DNA from: Armatimonadota bacterium
GTDB taxonomy: Bacteria; Armatimonadota; Zipacnadia; Zipacnadales; UBA11051
NCBI GenBank assembly: GCA_003542955.1
Contig: DPJP01000491.1
Coordinates: 4,743-11,649 of the forward strand
Reading direction: 5' to 3'
DNA: 6,907 nucleotides
Positions within the stretch are counted from its first letter, which is position 1, and each line of letters begins with the position of its first letter. The notes under the pieces are model-generated. The model was not told where the DNA came from. It ran no database searches and saw only the letters and a program-made list of their open reading frames with translations. The position numbers and the translations under genes were made by a program. Positions 6,363 to 6,907 of the stretch are shown piece by piece.

Positions 6363-6907
6363 TCAGGGCACGTTGCGCCACAGGCGCGTATTCTGATACA
6401 GGTTGTTGGCCTGCAGCCACTTTGCATGCCCGTCGCAGTAGCCGACGTTGGTGCCGTCGTTGTGCCGGAATGTCAAGTTCCAGGCCGTACACCCACACAC
6501 ACCGGGCCAGCAGTTTTCCGGCGGGTGCGTATAGGTTGTCAGCCCGCACATGATCACATACATCTCCGACGGGTAGTAGATGTCCCCGATTGCCCGGCCC
6601 GCATTGCGTGCCATCGCGCTGTAGCTGCTGTGGCACGAGGAGCCGTAGTTGACGGCGACGGCAGTCGCGCTCGGGCACTTGAAGATCTGCGTATTCTTCA
6701 GATACGGGGCGACGAGGGTGGTCCACCCGGTCTCGGTTGCGTTACCGGGGGTGCTCCAACTCCGCGACATCGGCAGGCACTCGCTGTAGTCCTCCGCATA
6801 CATCAGAATGCCCAGCACAAGCTGCTTGGTGTTGCTCAAGCACGTACTCTGCCTCGCCTTCTCCCTGGCCCGGGCAAACACCGGAAACAGGATCGCCGCC
6901 AGGATGG
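6363..6907 (-). CDS. Pseudopilin-like protein with C-terminal H-X9-DG motif (5' end outside the window)
   Basis: Partial gene: the reading frame stays open to the window edge, so the prepilin leader and true start are missing. The visible protein begins ILAAILFPVFARAREKARQ, the end of a type IV pilin-like hydrophobic N-terminal helix followed by the basic segment and CLSN..Q pattern typical of prepilin-type N-terminal cleavage/methylation proteins. Numbering from the Val at 6881, H140 and D150-G151 form the H-X9-DG motif that marks the C-terminus of this family, and YLKN..IFKCP (60-70) is another family hallmark. About 180 residues are visible. Nine cysteines lie in the soluble part (for example NCWPGVCGC, 123-131), more than expected for a cytoplasmic protein and suggesting disulfides in an exported form. 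Expected to be a membrane-anchored, surface-facing protein processed by prepilin peptidase; its specific role is unknown. GTG at 6881 should not be taken as the start. Confidence 0.9.
   Translation of the reverse strand, partial: ILAAILFPVFARAREKARQSTCLSNTKQLVLGILMYAEDYSECLPMSRSWSTPGNATETGWTTLVAPYLKNTQIFKCPSATAVAVNYGSSCHSSYSAMARNAGRAIGDIYYPSEMYVIMCGLTTYTHPPENCWPGVCGCTAWNLTFRHNDGTNVGYCDGHAKWLQANNLYQNTRLWRNVP

Overview
The window is a GC-rich bacterial segment in which every supported gene lies on the minus strand, so transcription runs from high to low coordinates. The best taxonomic clue is the partial gene at the right edge. It encodes a pseudopilin whose visible start (ILAAILFPVFARAREKARQ) and C-terminal H-X9-DG motif are typical of the very large prepilin-like families of Armatimonadota, with relatives in Planctomycetota and related phyla. 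An Armatimonadota-like organism is an inference from this style of protein and from the uncharacterised deacetylase-like enzyme; no rRNA or other marker gene is present.

Reading in the direction of transcription: (1) 6907-6363, the 3' part of the pseudopilin gene, followed by a perfect 12-bp hairpin (6299-6329) that probably ends its transcript. (2) 6177-3980, a two-gene restriction-modification operon. A putative PD-(D/E)XK-like type II endonuclease comes first and a gamma-type N6-adenine DNA methyltransferase second, joined by an ATGA stop/start overlap. (3) 3825-2068, a 585-residue cytoplasmic protein with a GATase-like/Rossmann N-terminal region and a divergent polysaccharide-deacetylase-like barrel. 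(4) 2023-872, a class II Fic protein (AMPylase-type) with an intact HPFGDGNGRTAR motif, its own N-terminal inhibitory motif and a C-terminal winged-helix-like segment. It starts 44 bp after gene 3. (5) 716-3, an exported glycerophosphodiester phosphodiesterase (GDPD) preceded by a recognisable promoter. It looks short at its C-terminus.

Functionally this is a mixed region: a compact defence cassette (restriction-modification, perhaps with the Fic gene as a loosely associated regulatory or toxin-like element) among envelope- and carbohydrate-related genes. I see no CRISPR array, transposase, tRNA, rRNA or phage gene. The restriction-modification pair is a credible type II system of undetermined specificity. 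The deacetylase-like fusion protein is the least understood gene. I do not find convincing evidence for a wholly new multi-gene system.
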